Shown piece by piece: positions 45,368 to 54,898 of a DNA stretch of 64,000 bases. Position 1 is the first letter of the stretch; the number at the start of each line of letters is the position of its first letter. The position numbers and the translations under genes were made by a program. Under the pieces are notes generated by a model that was not told where the DNA came from, searched no databases, and saw only the letters and a program-made list of their open reading frames with translations. Source of the stretch: Rhizobium metallidurans (GTDB lineage Bacteria; Pseudomonadota; Alphaproteobacteria; Rhizobiales; Rhizobiaceae); the NCBI RefSeq assembly GCF_014196505.1, contig NZ_JACIDW010000007.1, positions 62,001 to 126,000 of the forward strand, read 5' to 3'.

Positions 45368-47134
45368 TCAGCTCGTGACCAGGGCGGAAAACTTGGCGTC
45401 GATCTCGTCCGCCGGCGCAGGCCTGCTCAGCGCAAACCCCTGCAGGGCATCGCAACCGAGCCTGGCCAGCGTCGCGGCGTGCCGCTCGCTCTCCACACCC
45501 TCCGCGATCACCTTGACATCAAGCGCCTTGGCGATCTCGATGATCGACTTCACCACCCGCCGCTGTTCGTCGGACGTATCGATCGCGTCCACCAGCTGGC
45601 GGTCGATCTTCAACCGCGTCGGGCGCAGCCTGACGAGGCCGATCAGCGAGGCATGGCCCGAGCCGAAATCGTCGATCTCGATCTCGATGCCCATCAGCTT
45701 GATCCGGTCGACGCTCTGCATCATCTCGTCGTCGCAGTCGTCGAGAAAGATCGTCTCGATCAGTTCGAAGACGATGGCGTTCTCAGGGATATCGAGCCCC
45801 TCCAGATCGCTGATCAAAAGCGGATCATAAAGCCGCTGGCCCGAGATGTTCACCGAGATCCTCGGCACATCGAAGCCATGCTGCTCCCATTCGCGGCGGT
45901 CCTTCAGGACGTGCCGCAGGATCGATGCGTCGATCTCGGCCGTCAGCCCGTGCTCGTCCGCGACCTTCAGGAAATCAACGGGCGCCAGAATGCCCCGCTC
46001 CCGGTGCCGCCAGCGCGCCAGCGCTTCCAGCCCGACGATCTGTCGGGTACGGGCGTCGAATTGCAGTTGATAATAAGGAACGATTTCGCCTGCCGTCAGC
46101 GCCAGCTTGAGCTCGTCGGCGATCCGCCGCTTGCCCATCAGCTCGTCCTTCAGCCGCTGCGTGAAGAACTCGATGCGGTCGCGCCCGGCGTCCTTGGCGG
46201 CGTAGAGCGCCATGTCGGATTCGGCCAGAAGATTGGAATCACCGCGGTCGGCCGACCATGAAATGCCGATCGAGACGCCCGATTGCAGCATCTCGTGACC
46301 GAAGCGGATCTTCTTGCGCAGGCGCTTCTGCACGCGCCGCGCGATGTCACGCAATTCGTCCATGCTCTCGAAGTTGACCAGCACGACGACGAACTCGTCA
46401 CCGCCGATGCGCGCCGCCATGCCCGTCGGAGGCAGCACCGCGGCGATCCGCAACGCGGCCGCGCGCAGCACGGCGTCCCCGGCTGCGTGGCCGTAGCTGT
46501 CGTTGATCTGTTTGAACTCGTCGAGGTCGAGATGCAGCACCGCCAGCGTCGAGACGGTTTCGTCCTCGGCGAGTTCGGCGATCCGCTTGTCGAAGAAGCG
46601 CCGGTTCGGCAGGCCGGTCAGATAGTCGTGCGCGGCCGCATGCTCGATCCGCGCGGTGCTTTCCTCGAGCGCCAGCGCCCGCGCCTCGGCGACCTCGCGC
46701 TGCCGCGCCGCCTCGGCGTTGAGAAGCACGTCGGCCGTCACATCCCATTCCGCGCCGATGAAGGATGGCGAACCGTCTTCGCTCACATAGAAATGCGCGC
46801 GCGACCGGATATACCGGATCTCGCCATTCGGCCAGATGATGCGGAATTCCGAATTGTACTGGCCACGCCTGGCGATGGCGTCGCTGAATTCACGGTTGGC
46901 ACGCGCGCGGTCATCAGGGTGGATCGCATTGGACCAGATCGACGTCGGGACGCGTCCGCTCCGCTGCCCGGTCTGGTAGAGGCGGTGCATCTGAACGTCC
47001 CAGGAAATCTCGTTTTCCCGCAGATCATGCTCCCAGACACCGATCCGCGATGCATCGAGTGCAAGTTCCAAACGTCGTAGAAGATCTTGAAACTCCCGCT
47101 CTGACCGTCTGGAGTTCTGAGATGCCAAAGCCAT
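45368..47134 (-). CDS. PAS-GGDEF-EAL protein, possible bifunctional c-di-GMP enzyme
   Basis: A 588-residue cytoplasmic protein. A PAS domain spans about 20-135 (RRLELALDASRIGVWEHDL, FRIIWPNGEIRYI). Next is a diguanylate cyclase domain with HDYLTGLPNRRFFD and an intact ARIGGDEF motif. Last is a phosphodiesterase domain with an intact EAL motif (GLEALARWRH), SVNISGQRL, FELIET and IDDFGSGHAS. Both halves keep the key residues, so it could make or degrade cyclic di-GMP. It converges on lpsL, 3 bp apart, in a region rich in envelope polysaccharide genes. Confidence 0.93.
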   Translation of the reverse strand: MALASQNSRRSEREFQDLLRRLELALDASRIGVWEHDLRENEISWDVQMHRLYQTGQRSGRVPTSIWSNAIHPDDRARANREFSDAIARRGQYNSEFRIIWPNGEIRYIRSRAHFYVSEDGSPSFIGAEWDVTADVLLNAEAARQREVAEARALALEESTARIEHAAAHDYLTGLPNRRFFDKRIAELAEDETVSTLAVLHLDLDEFKQINDSYGHAAGDAVLRAAALRIAAVLPPTGMAARIGGDEFVVVLVNFESMDELRDIARRVQKRLRKKIRFGHEMLQSGVSIGISWSADRGDSNLLAESDMALYAAKDAGRDRIEFFTQRLKDELMGKRRIADELKLALTAGEIVPYYQLQFDARTRQIVGLEALARWRHRERGILAPVDFLKVADEHGLTAEIDASILRHVLKDRREWEQHGFDVPRISVNISGQRLYDPLLISDLEGLDIPENAIVFELIETIFLDDCDDEMMQSVDRIKLMGIEIEIDDFGSGHASLIGLVRLRPTRLKIDRQLVDAIDTSDEQRRVVKSIIEIAKALDVKVIAEGVESERHAATLARLGCDALQGFALSRPAPADEIDAKFSALVTS

Positions 47135-47303
47135 TCACGCCTCACGTCACGTCAATGCGAAATCCGTCTCCGCTGCCGTCAGCAGCGGCATTCATCCAGC
47201 AGTGATTGCCAAGTAGGACATTAATTAGAACACCCTAAAAATCTATCAATGATTGCATGCCGGCGAGCGAGCTCCATCTATTCGTCAGGTACCGTACCGA
47301 ATA

Positions 47304-48200
47304 TCAGGAATCTCCGCCTCCGCGGCCCGACTTGCGCTCCAGCTGCAGCAGCAATCCGCTGTGATCCGTATCGCCATGGCCATCCTCGACGAACGCCGCG
47401 AATTCCGCGCGCACGGCCTCGGTCAGCGGCAGGGTCAGCGCCAGGCTCTTGGCCTCGGCGACGATATTGTTGAGATCCTTCAGCTGCAGCTTCGATGGGC
47501 CGGCGCCCCCGAAATCGCGCTCCACCATACGTTGACCGTGGATCTCGAGTATCCGGCTCTCGGCGAAGCCGCCCCGGATCGCGCGTCGAAACGCCTCCGC
47601 CGACCCGCCGCCGGCCTCGACCAGCATCATCGCCTCGGCGACGGCGCCGATGGTGATCGCCACGATCTGCTGGTTGCCGAGCTTGGCGAGCTGCCCCGTG
47701 CCGCTCGGCCCCACATGCGTCACCCGGCCGAGCGCCGAGAACACGTCGCTGAGCGCATCGACGACGTCGGCGCTACCGCCCGCCATGATCGCCAGCGTAC
47801 CCGCCGAAGCACCGACGACGCCCCCGGAAACCGGCGCATCGAGGTGGCGGACGCCGCGTTTGCTGAGCCTTGCCGCGTGATCGCGCGCGGCCTCGGGCGT
47901 GATCGAGCTGCAATCGATGACGACGGCGCCAGGCGCAAGCGCCTGCGCCACACCTTGCGAAAACAGGACGTCGCCGACCGCGTTGCCATCCGTCAGCATG
48001 GTGAAGACGACCGATGCGCCCTCGACGGCCGATGCCGGCGTCTCCGCGACATCGGCGCCATCGGCCCTCAGCGCCTCGGCCTTGGCGATGTCACGGTTCC
48101 AGGCGGTGACGGCAAATCCGGCATCGAGCAGACGCCGCACCATCGGCGCACCCATCAGCCCGGTGCCCAGAAACGCGATCGCCCGTTGCTGACTGCTCAT
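47304..48200 (-). CDS. 3-hydroxyisobutyrate-dehydrogenase-family oxidoreductase, possible L-threonate dehydrogenase
   Basis: A 298-residue beta-hydroxyacid dehydrogenase. NAD(P) motif FLGTGLMGAPM (10-20), substrate loop DAPVSGG (121-127) and catalytic Lys173 in KLGNQ. Its ATG overlaps the stop of the upstream DenD-like gene by four bases, so the two are coupled. L-threonate dehydrogenase (LtnD) belongs to this family and is found with DenD, which makes that activity a fair guess; 2-hydroxy-3-oxopropionate reductase is the main alternative. Confidence 0.88.
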   Translation of the reverse strand: MSSQQRAIAFLGTGLMGAPMVRRLLDAGFAVTAWNRDIAKAEALRADGADVAETPASAVEGASVVFTMLTDGNAVGDVLFSQGVAQALAPGAVVIDCSSITPEAARDHAARLSKRGVRHLDAPVSGGVVGASAGTLAIMAGGSADVVDALSDVFSALGRVTHVGPSGTGQLAKLGNQQIVAITIGAVAEAMMLVEAGGGSAEAFRRAIRGGFAESRILEIHGQRMVERDFGGAGPSKLQLKDLNNIVAEAKSLALTLPLTEAVRAEFAAFVEDGHGDTDHSGLLLQLERKSGRGGGDS

Positions 48201-49183
48201 CGGATACCGCCTTCCAGTTCATCTTCTATGTGCACGCGAATGATCTCCTCGAAGCTCGTCTCGGCCACGAAGCCGAGGCGCCTTGCCCGCTCCGGCGCGA
48301 AAGCCCGTGCCCAGCCGCCGACGATCCTCATCACCAACTCGTCCGGCTCGCGCCGGATCAGCGCCACCGCCTTGTCGCCCGCGATTGCCCGCAAGGCCTC
48401 GATCTGCTCACCGACCGAGGCGCTGACGCCGGGCATCGTCAGGCTTCGCTGCGCGCCGAGCGGCTCGAGATCGATGCTGGCGGCGTGCAGGAGAAAGCCG
48501 ACGGCAGAACGCGGCGACGCGTGCCAGTGGCGAACCGTATCCGGCACCGGAAGAATAGCCGGCTGTCCCGCCAGCGGCTCGCGGATGATGCCGGAAAAGA
48601 AGCCGGAAGCCGCCTTGTTCGGCTTGCCCGGCCGCACGCAGATCGTCGGCAGCCGGATGCCGATGCCGTCGACGAAGCCGCGGCGCGTATAGTCGGCGAG
48701 CAGAAGCTCGCTCATCGCCTTCTGCGTGCCGTAGCTCGTGAGCGGCGTCAGGTTGAAATCGTCGGGGATGACATCGGGCATCGGCGCGCCGAAGACGGCG
48801 ATCGACGAGGTGAAGACCATGCAGGGGCGATAGCCATCCTGCAGATGCGCCAGACGGATCGCCTCCAACAGCGCCCGCGTTCCCTCGAGATTGATGCCGT
48901 AGCCCTTCTCGAAATCGAGCTCGGCTTCAGCCGAAACGATGGCCGCGAGGTGGAAGATGATATCCGGCCGCGACCCGACGATCAGCGCCGCCTGCCCCGG
49001 CTTCGAGATATCGGCCGCACTCGTATCCACCCGCCCCGTGAAACCGGCAGGTGCTGCCGGCGCCACGACATCGACGAGCGTCAGCCTGCCGATCGGCTGC
49101 CCGGACAGCTGCCCGTCGGCCACCAGCCGCTCCGTAAGCTTGCGCCCGATCATGCCGGCCGCGCCAATGATTGCGATATGCAT
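48197..49183 (-). CDS. NAD-dependent epimerase/dehydratase, D-erythronate dehydrogenase (DenD) type
   Basis: A 328-residue extended SDR. NAD motif IIGAAGMIG at the N-terminus, TSSIAVFG, TSYGTQKAMSELL (YxxxK) and a GIRLPTICVRPGKPN block typical of DenD, which oxidises D-erythronate to 2-oxo-erythronate. The usual partners of that pathway, the DUF1537 kinase and the aldolase, are not in the window. The ATG at 49183 has GGAGG 6 bp upstream. Confidence 0.82.
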   Translation of the reverse strand: MHIAIIGAAGMIGRKLTERLVADGQLSGQPIGRLTLVDVVAPAAPAGFTGRVDTSAADISKPGQAALIVGSRPDIIFHLAAIVSAEAELDFEKGYGINLEGTRALLEAIRLAHLQDGYRPCMVFTSSIAVFGAPMPDVIPDDFNLTPLTSYGTQKAMSELLLADYTRRGFVDGIGIRLPTICVRPGKPNKAASGFFSGIIREPLAGQPAILPVPDTVRHWHASPRSAVGFLLHAASIDLEPLGAQRSLTMPGVSASVGEQIEALRAIAGDKAVALIRREPDELVMRIVGGWARAFAPERARRLGFVAETSFEEIIRVHIEDELEGGIR

Positions 49184-49275
49184 CCAATGCCTCCATCCAT
49201 GCCAGCGCGACTCCCCTCGTCCGGCGAATGGTAGACTAGTCGACACGTCGCTGCATGGAAGCCCATAAACGCGGA

Positions 49276-49300
49276 AAAGGCGGGGACATGCCCCGCCTTT
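49276..49300 (-). terminator. Terminator of the RND efflux operon
   Basis: A perfect 10-bp stem (AAAGGCGGGG and its complement) with a 5-nt loop, followed by a T-run on the minus strand, 22 bp beyond the permease stop codon. Confidence 0.8.
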
Positions 49301-49321
49301 CGCATTCGCGTTTCGTCAGGC

Positions 49322-52300
49322 CTATTCGGCCGCCATGCGGATGACCTCGGCCCCGCCGTGGCCGTTCTGGTCGTCGTCCTTGTGCTGCACCAGCGGACGG
49401 TTGCCCGCCAGCTTGCGGATCAGCACGTAGAACACCGGCGTCATGAAGATGCCGAAGAAGGTGACGCCGATCATGCCGGAGAATACCGCGACACCCATGG
49501 CGGCACGCATCTCCGCGCCGGCGCCGGTCGATATGACGAGCGGCACGACACCCATGATGAACGCCATCGACGTCATCAGGATCGGGCGCAGGCGCAAGCG
49601 GCTGGCCTCGACCGCAGCCTGAACCGGCGTACGACCTTCGAATTCCAGCTCGCGGGCGAATTCCACGATCAGGATCGCGTTCTTCGCCGAGAGACCGACA
49701 AGGACGATGAGGCCGATCTGGGTGAAGATGTTGTTGTCTCCACCGGTGAGCCAGACGCCCGTCAAGGCCGCCAGCACGCCCATCGGCACGATCATGATGA
49801 TCGCGAGTGGCAGCGTCAGGCTCTCGTACTGGGCGGCCAGCACGAGATAGACCAGCAGCAGCGCCAGCGGGAAGACGAGAATGCCCGAGCTGCCGGCCAG
49901 GATCTGCTGATAGGTCAGATCCGTCCACTCGAAGCCGATGCCCTTCGGCAGCGTTTCGTCGGCGATCCGCTCGATGGCCGCCTGTGCCTGGCCGGACGAG
50001 AAGCCCGGCGCCGGACCGCCGTTGATATCGGCGGCGAGGAAGCCGTTGTAGCGGGTCGTGCGTTCCGGTCCCGTCGTGGCATCGACCTTGAGCAGCGCCG
50101 ACAGCGGGATCATCTGACCCGAGGCCGAGCGCACCTTCAACTGGCCGATATCGTCGGCGCGGGCACGGAACTGCGCGTCGGCCTGCACACGGACGCTATA
50201 GGTGCGGCCGAATGCGTTGAAGTCGTTGACGTAGAGCGAACCCAGATAGATCTGCAGCGTTTCGAAGACGTCGGTCACCGACACGCCGAGCTGTTCGGCC
50301 TTGGCGCGATCGAGGTCCGCGTAGAGCTGCGGCACGTTGATCTGGTAGCTCGAGAACAGGCCGGCCAGCTCAGGCGTCTGATAGGCCTTGGCGAGGAAAG
50401 CCTTGGTCGCCTCATCCAGCGCGTTGTAGCCCAGGCCCGCCCGGTCTTCGAGCTGCAGCTTGAAACCACCCGTCGTGCCCAGACCCTGGACCGGCGGCGG
50501 CGGGAACATGGCGATGAACGCATCCTGGATCGCGCCGAATTTCTGGTTGAGCGTCATGGCGATCGCTCCGCCTGAGAGATCGGGCGTCTTGCGCTCCTCG
50601 AACGACTTCAGCTTCACGAAGACGACACCGGCGTTCGAACCGTTGGTGAAGCCGTTGATCGACAGGCCGGGAAACGCGATGGCGTGTTCGACGCCGGGCG
50701 TTGCAAGGGCGATATCGCTCATCCGCTTGATCACGTCTTCGGTGCGGTCGAGACTGGCGGCGTCGGGCAGCTGCGCGAAGCCGATCAGATACTGCTTGTC
50801 CTGCGCCGGCACGAAGCCGCCGGGAACGGCGTTGAACAGGCCGTAGGTCGCCCCGGCAAGCGCCAGATAGATCACCATGACGATGCTCTTGCGCGACACC
50901 AGTCCACCGACACCCTTGCCGTAGGCATTGGAACCGGCGCTGAAGGCGCGGTTGAAGCCACGGAAGAACCAGCCGAACAGGAAGTCCATGCCGCGTGTGA
51001 GCCAGTCCTTCGGCGCATGATGACCCTTCAGAAGAAGAGCGGCCAGAGCCGGAGACAGCGTCAGCGAGTTGATCGCCGAAATCACGGTCGAGATGGCGAT
51101 CGTCAGCGCGAACTGGCGATAGAACTGGCCGGACAGGCCGCTGATGAAGGCGAGCGGCACGAACACCGCCACCAGCACCAGCGCGATCGCGATGATCGGG
51201 CCGGACACTTCCTTCATTGCCTTGTAGGTGGCGTCGCGCGGCGACAGACCATTCTCGATGTTGCGCTCGACGTTTTCGACAACGACGATCGCGTCGTCCA
51301 CGACGATACCGATCGCCAGCACCAGCCCGAACAGGCTGAGCGCGTTGATCGAGAAGCCGAAGACGTACATCACCGCGAACGTGCCGATGATGGAGACCGG
51401 AACCGCGATCAGCGGAATGATCGAGGCACGCCATGTCTGCAGGAACAGGATGACGACGATGACAACGAGCGCCACGGCCTCGAGCAGCGTGTCCACGACC
51501 TTCTCGATCGAGGCGCGCACGAACTGCGTCGTATCGTAGACGATCTCGTACTTCACGCCCTCGGGCATCGCCAGCTGCAACTCGTCCATGGTCTTGACGA
51601 CCTGGTCCGAGATGGTGATGGCGTTGGAGCCCGGCGCCTGGAACACGGGAATGGCCACCGCCGCCTTGCTGTTCAGCAGCGAGCGTAGCGAGTAGTCCGA
51701 CGCGCCGAGTTCGACACGCGCGACATCGCGCAGACGCGTGATCTCGCCATTGGCGCCGCTCTTGACGATGATGTTGCCGAATTCCTCGGGCGTCTGCAGA
51801 CGACCCTGGGCGTTGACGTTCAGCTGGATATCGACGCCGGTCAGGCTCGGCGACGCGCCGATCGTGCCGGCGGCGGCCTGCACGTTCTGGGCGCGGATGG
51901 CATTGGTGATGTCGCTGGCCGCCAGATTATGCTCGGCCGCCTTCTGCGGATCGATCCAGATGCGCATCGAATAGTCGCCCGACCCGAAGATCTGCACCTG
52001 GCCGACGCCCTCGATGCGGGCGAGCCGGTCCTTGACGTTGAGGACGCCATAGTTGCGCAGATAGGTGATGTCGTAGCGATTATCCGGCGATGTCAGGTTC
52101 ACCACCATCATCAGGTCGGGCGAACTCTTCACCGTCGTGATGCCGAGCGCGCGCACCTCCGTCGGCAGGCGCGGTTCTGCCTGGCTGACGCGGTTCTGCA
52201 CCAGCTGCTGCGCCTGGTCGGGATTGGTCCCGAGCTTGAAGGTGACCGTCAGCGTCATCACGCCGTCGGATGTCGCCTGGCTGGACATGTAGAGCATGCC

Positions 52301-52525
52301 CTCGACGCCGTTGATCTGCTCTTCGAGCGGCGTGGCGACGGTTTCGGCGATGACCTTCGGGTTGGCGCCGGGATAGGTGGCGCGCACGACGATCGACGGC
52401 GGAACGACCTCAGGATATTCGGAAATCGGCAGCGATCGCATGCCGATCAGGCCGGCGACCACGATGAGGACCGATAGCACACCGGCAAACACCGGACGGT
52501 CGACAAAGAATCTGGAGATATTCAT
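49322..52525 (-). CDS. RND efflux permease (HAE1/MexF-like)
   Basis: A 1067-residue inner-membrane pump subunit with the full length and duplicated twelve-span layout of the HAE1 family. It begins MNISRFFVDRPVFAGVLSVL and includes YPEVVPPSIVVRATYPGA. The proton-relay segment is IGIVVDDAIVVVENVERN, with the two conserved Asp residues in membrane segment 4. Works with the adaptor gene just upstream and an unlinked outer-membrane channel. The region between adaptor and permease holds a palindromic repeat. ATG chosen with GGAGAGG upstream. Confidence 0.95.
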   Translation of the reverse strand: MNISRFFVDRPVFAGVLSVLIVVAGLIGMRSLPISEYPEVVPPSIVVRATYPGANPKVIAETVATPLEEQINGVEGMLYMSSQATSDGVMTLTVTFKLGTNPDQAQQLVQNRVSQAEPRLPTEVRALGITTVKSSPDLMMVVNLTSPDNRYDITYLRNYGVLNVKDRLARIEGVGQVQIFGSGDYSMRIWIDPQKAAEHNLAASDITNAIRAQNVQAAAGTIGASPSLTGVDIQLNVNAQGRLQTPEEFGNIIVKSGANGEITRLRDVARVELGASDYSLRSLLNSKAAVAIPVFQAPGSNAITISDQVVKTMDELQLAMPEGVKYEIVYDTTQFVRASIEKVVDTLLEAVALVVIVVILFLQTWRASIIPLIAVPVSIIGTFAVMYVFGFSINALSLFGLVLAIGIVVDDAIVVVENVERNIENGLSPRDATYKAMKEVSGPIIAIALVLVAVFVPLAFISGLSGQFYRQFALTIAISTVISAINSLTLSPALAALLLKGHHAPKDWLTRGMDFLFGWFFRGFNRAFSAGSNAYGKGVGGLVSRKSIVMVIYLALAGATYGLFNAVPGGFVPAQDKQYLIGFAQLPDAASLDRTEDVIKRMSDIALATPGVEHAIAFPGLSINGFTNGSNAGVVFVKLKSFEERKTPDLSGGAIAMTLNQKFGAIQDAFIAMFPPPPVQGLGTTGGFKLQLEDRAGLGYNALDEATKAFLAKAYQTPELAGLFSSYQINVPQLYADLDRAKAEQLGVSVTDVFETLQIYLGSLYVNDFNAFGRTYSVRVQADAQFRARADDIGQLKVRSASGQMIPLSALLKVDATTGPERTTRYNGFLAADINGGPAPGFSSGQAQAAIERIADETLPKGIGFEWTDLTYQQILAGSSGILVFPLALLLVYLVLAAQYESLTLPLAIIMIVPMGVLAALTGVWLTGGDNNIFTQIGLIVLVGLSAKNAILIVEFARELEFEGRTPVQAAVEASRLRLRPILMTSMAFIMGVVPLVISTGAGAEMRAAMGVAVFSGMIGVTFFGIFMTPVFYVLIRKLAGNRPLVQHKDDDQNGHGGAEVIRMAAE

Positions 52526-52759
52526 TTCAAAGCCCTCTCCGGGATGAAATTTGGGATGCAACGACCCTCTCCGGCGGTTGGGATACCGCCGGTGGGGGTA
52601 GAACTGGATGCTTAAAAGGCCCTCTCTGGCCTGCCGGCCATCTCCCCCACAAGGGGGGGAGAAGACGTGTGGCACTGTCCTGCCAAATCCTGGCTTGGGC
52701 GGTGCGGCAGACTTAGCCCCTCCCCCTTGTGGGGAGGGGTTGGGGAGGGGTCTTAGCTC
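52526..52759 (-). other. Spacer between RND adaptor and permease genes
   Basis: A 234-bp gap, long for an RND operon. Most of it (52618-52753) is a palindromic intergenic repeat. Nothing coding is seen. Confidence 0.5.
52618..52753. repeat. G/C-run palindromic intergenic repeat
   Basis: Two G/C-run hairpins: TCTCCCCC...GGGGGGAGA at 52641-52662, and a perfect 9-bp stem CCCCTCCCC/GGGGAGGGG with a 5-nt loop at 52717-52739. A CTGGCCTGCCGGCCA palindrome precedes them. I recognise this composition as a repeat often found between rhizobial genes. Only one copy is in the window. Confidence 0.6.
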
Positions 52760-53953
52760 TTACTTGGACGCGACCTTCTCTTCCATCTGCGGTGCCACCA
52801 CCGCGCCCGGACGAATGCGCTGCAGGCCGTTGACGACGATCTTGTCGCCGACGGCAAGGCCGTTTTCGATCACGCGATCGCCACCCTCGGCGATGCCGAG
52901 CTGGACCGGCCGGTAGCTGACCTTGTTCTCGGCATCGACCACGAAGACGAACTTCTTGTCCTGATCGGTGCCGATCGCGCGTTCGCTGACGAGGATCTTG
53001 GTCTCGGCCTTCGGCTGGCCCATGCGAACCCGCACGAACTGGCCGGGGATCAGCTTGCCACCCGGATTGTCGAACACGGCGCGAACGCCGATCGTGCCGC
53101 TGGAGGCATCCACCTGGTTGTCGACCAGCTGCAGCTTGCCCTTGATCGGGGTGCCCTCGTCGGCGAGCGTGCCGACTTCGACGGGGATCTGTTCAAGCGC
53201 CGGGACCGCGCCATCGGCGGCCGGAAGCTCGGCGAGCGCCCTGGCGACCATGCCTTCGCTGGCGCTGAAGCTGGCGTAGATCGGATCGACGGAAACCAGC
53301 GAGGTCAGCTCCGACGAGGTCGATCCGGCCGCGACCAGATTGCCGACGGTGACTTCGAGCTTGCCGACGCGGCCGGCGACCGGTGCCTTGACCTCGGTAT
53401 AGCCGAGTTCGAGCTGTGCCGAGCGAAGGGCGGCCTGCGCGGTGCGAAGACCGGCCTGCGCTTCGGTGAATGCGTTCTGCCGCTGGTCCATGTCGCTCTG
53501 CGAGATGGTCCTGTTGTCCGAGAGCCTGCGGCCGCGTTCGAGCTCGATCTGCGAGAGGTTGACCTTGGCTTCGGCCGAAGCCACCTGGCCCTCGGCCTGC
53601 GATACGGCGGCCTGGTAGGGTGCCGGATCGATGGTGAAGAGCAGGTCGCCGGCCTTCACCAGCGCGCCTTCGCGGAAATGCACCGACTGCACGGCGCCGG
53701 CGACACGCGAGCGGATCTGCACGCGATCGACGGCTTCGAGCCGGCCGGAAAACTGCTCCCATTCGGTGACGTCGCGGCTGGCGACGACGGCGATGGTGAC
53801 AGGCACGGCCGGCGGAGCCGCCTGTGCCTCGGTGGTTGCAGCCGTGGCGGTTGCGCTCATCGGCAGTTCGAAAAACAGTGCTGCGGCTGAAACGGACGCA
53901 ACAAGGCTCAGACCGGCGCCCACAAGGGCCCAGCGCTTCTTACTGGACGTCAT
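52760..53953 (-). CDS. RND efflux periplasmic adaptor (MexE/AcrA-like)
   Basis: A 397-residue membrane fusion protein. An N-terminal signal/anchor (residues 8-27, WALVGAGLSLVASVSAAALF) precedes the barrel-sandwich hybrid start VTEWEQFSGRLEAVDRVQIRSRVAG, a coiled-coil hairpin (about 120-175), the second lipoyl half YTEVKAPVAGRVGKLEVTVGNLV, and a membrane-proximal domain ending NGLQRIRPGAVVAPQ. No lipobox Cys is seen. It links the permease to an outer-membrane channel. 37 bp downstream of the hydrolase gene. Start ATG 53953 (MTSSKKRW). Confidence 0.93.
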   Translation of the reverse strand: MTSSKKRWALVGAGLSLVASVSAAALFFELPMSATATAATTEAQAAPPAVPVTIAVVASRDVTEWEQFSGRLEAVDRVQIRSRVAGAVQSVHFREGALVKAGDLLFTIDPAPYQAAVSQAEGQVASAEAKVNLSQIELERGRRLSDNRTISQSDMDQRQNAFTEAQAGLRTAQAALRSAQLELGYTEVKAPVAGRVGKLEVTVGNLVAAGSTSSELTSLVSVDPIYASFSASEGMVARALAELPAADGAVPALEQIPVEVGTLADEGTPIKGKLQLVDNQVDASSGTIGVRAVFDNPGGKLIPGQFVRVRMGQPKAETKILVSERAIGTDQDKKFVFVVDAENKVSYRPVQLGIAEGGDRVIENGLAVGDKIVVNGLQRIRPGAVVAPQMEEKVASK

Positions 53954-53990
53954 TGGTATTCTCCTTACGGCCCCCACGGCCGAATATAAA

Positions 53991-54809
53991 TCAGGTCTTC
54001 AAAGGAACGGGTTGCCTTCGCATATCGCGAACGAAGCTTCCGAATTCATTGGTAATACAATCATGCCAACCCGGAGGCTTGTCTGTTACCCCGCCGTAAA
54101 TCGACGGCCAGCCTGTCCCGGCGGGAGAGACATGCTGACGAACGGCCACGCCTGCCTGTTTCAGGCGATCGGCGAAGCCAAGCGTTTCATCGCGGAGCGG
54201 GTCATCTCCGGCGGTGAAGATCAGTGCGGGCGCGACGCCCGAAATACGCGAGCAGAGGCACGGCGCCGCATAGGGATGACAGCCGCCACCGCTGAGATAA
54301 TGGCTCCAGCCCTGCGCCCAGCGCTCCCGCATGCCGATGGCATCGGCCTCGCGGATCGACTTCGATCCCATGAACGGATCGACCAACGGCGAGATCAGCA
54401 CCTGCCCGTCGAGCGCGTCGGCATAGTGGTCTCGCGCCTTGAAGGCGACGCTGGCGGCGATGTTGGCGCCCGCCTCCTCGCCGGCGACGAGCAGTGCGGA
54501 ATTGCGGTCGCCGAGACCCGAGGCGCGTTTGTTGGCCATGTAGGAAAACAGCGAGTAGCCGACCTCGAGAGGCTTCGGAAAAACGCCGCCGAACGGTGCG
54601 TTGTAATCGGCCACGACGACGATGGCGCCGGCCCGCGCAATGCTTTCCGCGACGGCGTTGTCCTGCAGTCCCGAGGACTGGAAAGCACCGCCGTGGAAAT
54701 ACAGGACGATCGGCGAACCCTTGCCATATTCGGCGCCCTGATAGATACGCGTCGACACGGGGCCAATGGCCACCTTGTCGAACACCATGTCTTTCACTTG
54801 CACCGTCAT
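53991..54809 (-). CDS. Alpha/beta hydrolase-fold protein lacking the nucleophilic serine
   Basis: A 272-residue protein of the hormone-sensitive-lipase type. The oxyanion motif LYFHGGAF (His39) is intact and a candidate acid Asp203 lies in GDDPLRDE. The nucleophile elbow, normally GDSAGG, reads GEEAGA (residues 110-115), so Glu112 stands where Ser is expected. The C-terminal His motif (usually HGF) is also unclear (GWHDC). It is either a non-hydrolytic protein or uses other chemistry. The ATG at 54809 has AAGGA 8 bp upstream; ATG 54854 is the alternative. First gene of the RND operon, divergent from a LysR regulator. Confidence 0.82.
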   Translation of the reverse strand: MTVQVKDMVFDKVAIGPVSTRIYQGAEYGKGSPIVLYFHGGAFQSSGLQDNAVAESIARAGAIVVVADYNAPFGGVFPKPLEVGYSLFSYMANKRASGLGDRNSALLVAGEEAGANIAASVAFKARDHYADALDGQVLISPLVDPFMGSKSIREADAIGMRERWAQGWSHYLSGGGCHPYAAPCLCSRISGVAPALIFTAGDDPLRDETLGFADRLKQAGVAVRQHVSPAGTGWPSIYGGVTDKPPGWHDCITNEFGSFVRDMRRQPVPLKT

Positions 54810-54898
54810 CGTATCGATCCTTGCGTCGCTGGTGTAATATTGCTGATGCAACATATTGCCCCAGGCGACGGCTTGCAATTTCTGAAAAAAAGATATTG

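Noticed and set aside
50412..51434. 340-codon alternative frame inside the RND permease
   Set aside because: A frame-shifted shadow of the permease; no membrane segments or motifs of its own.
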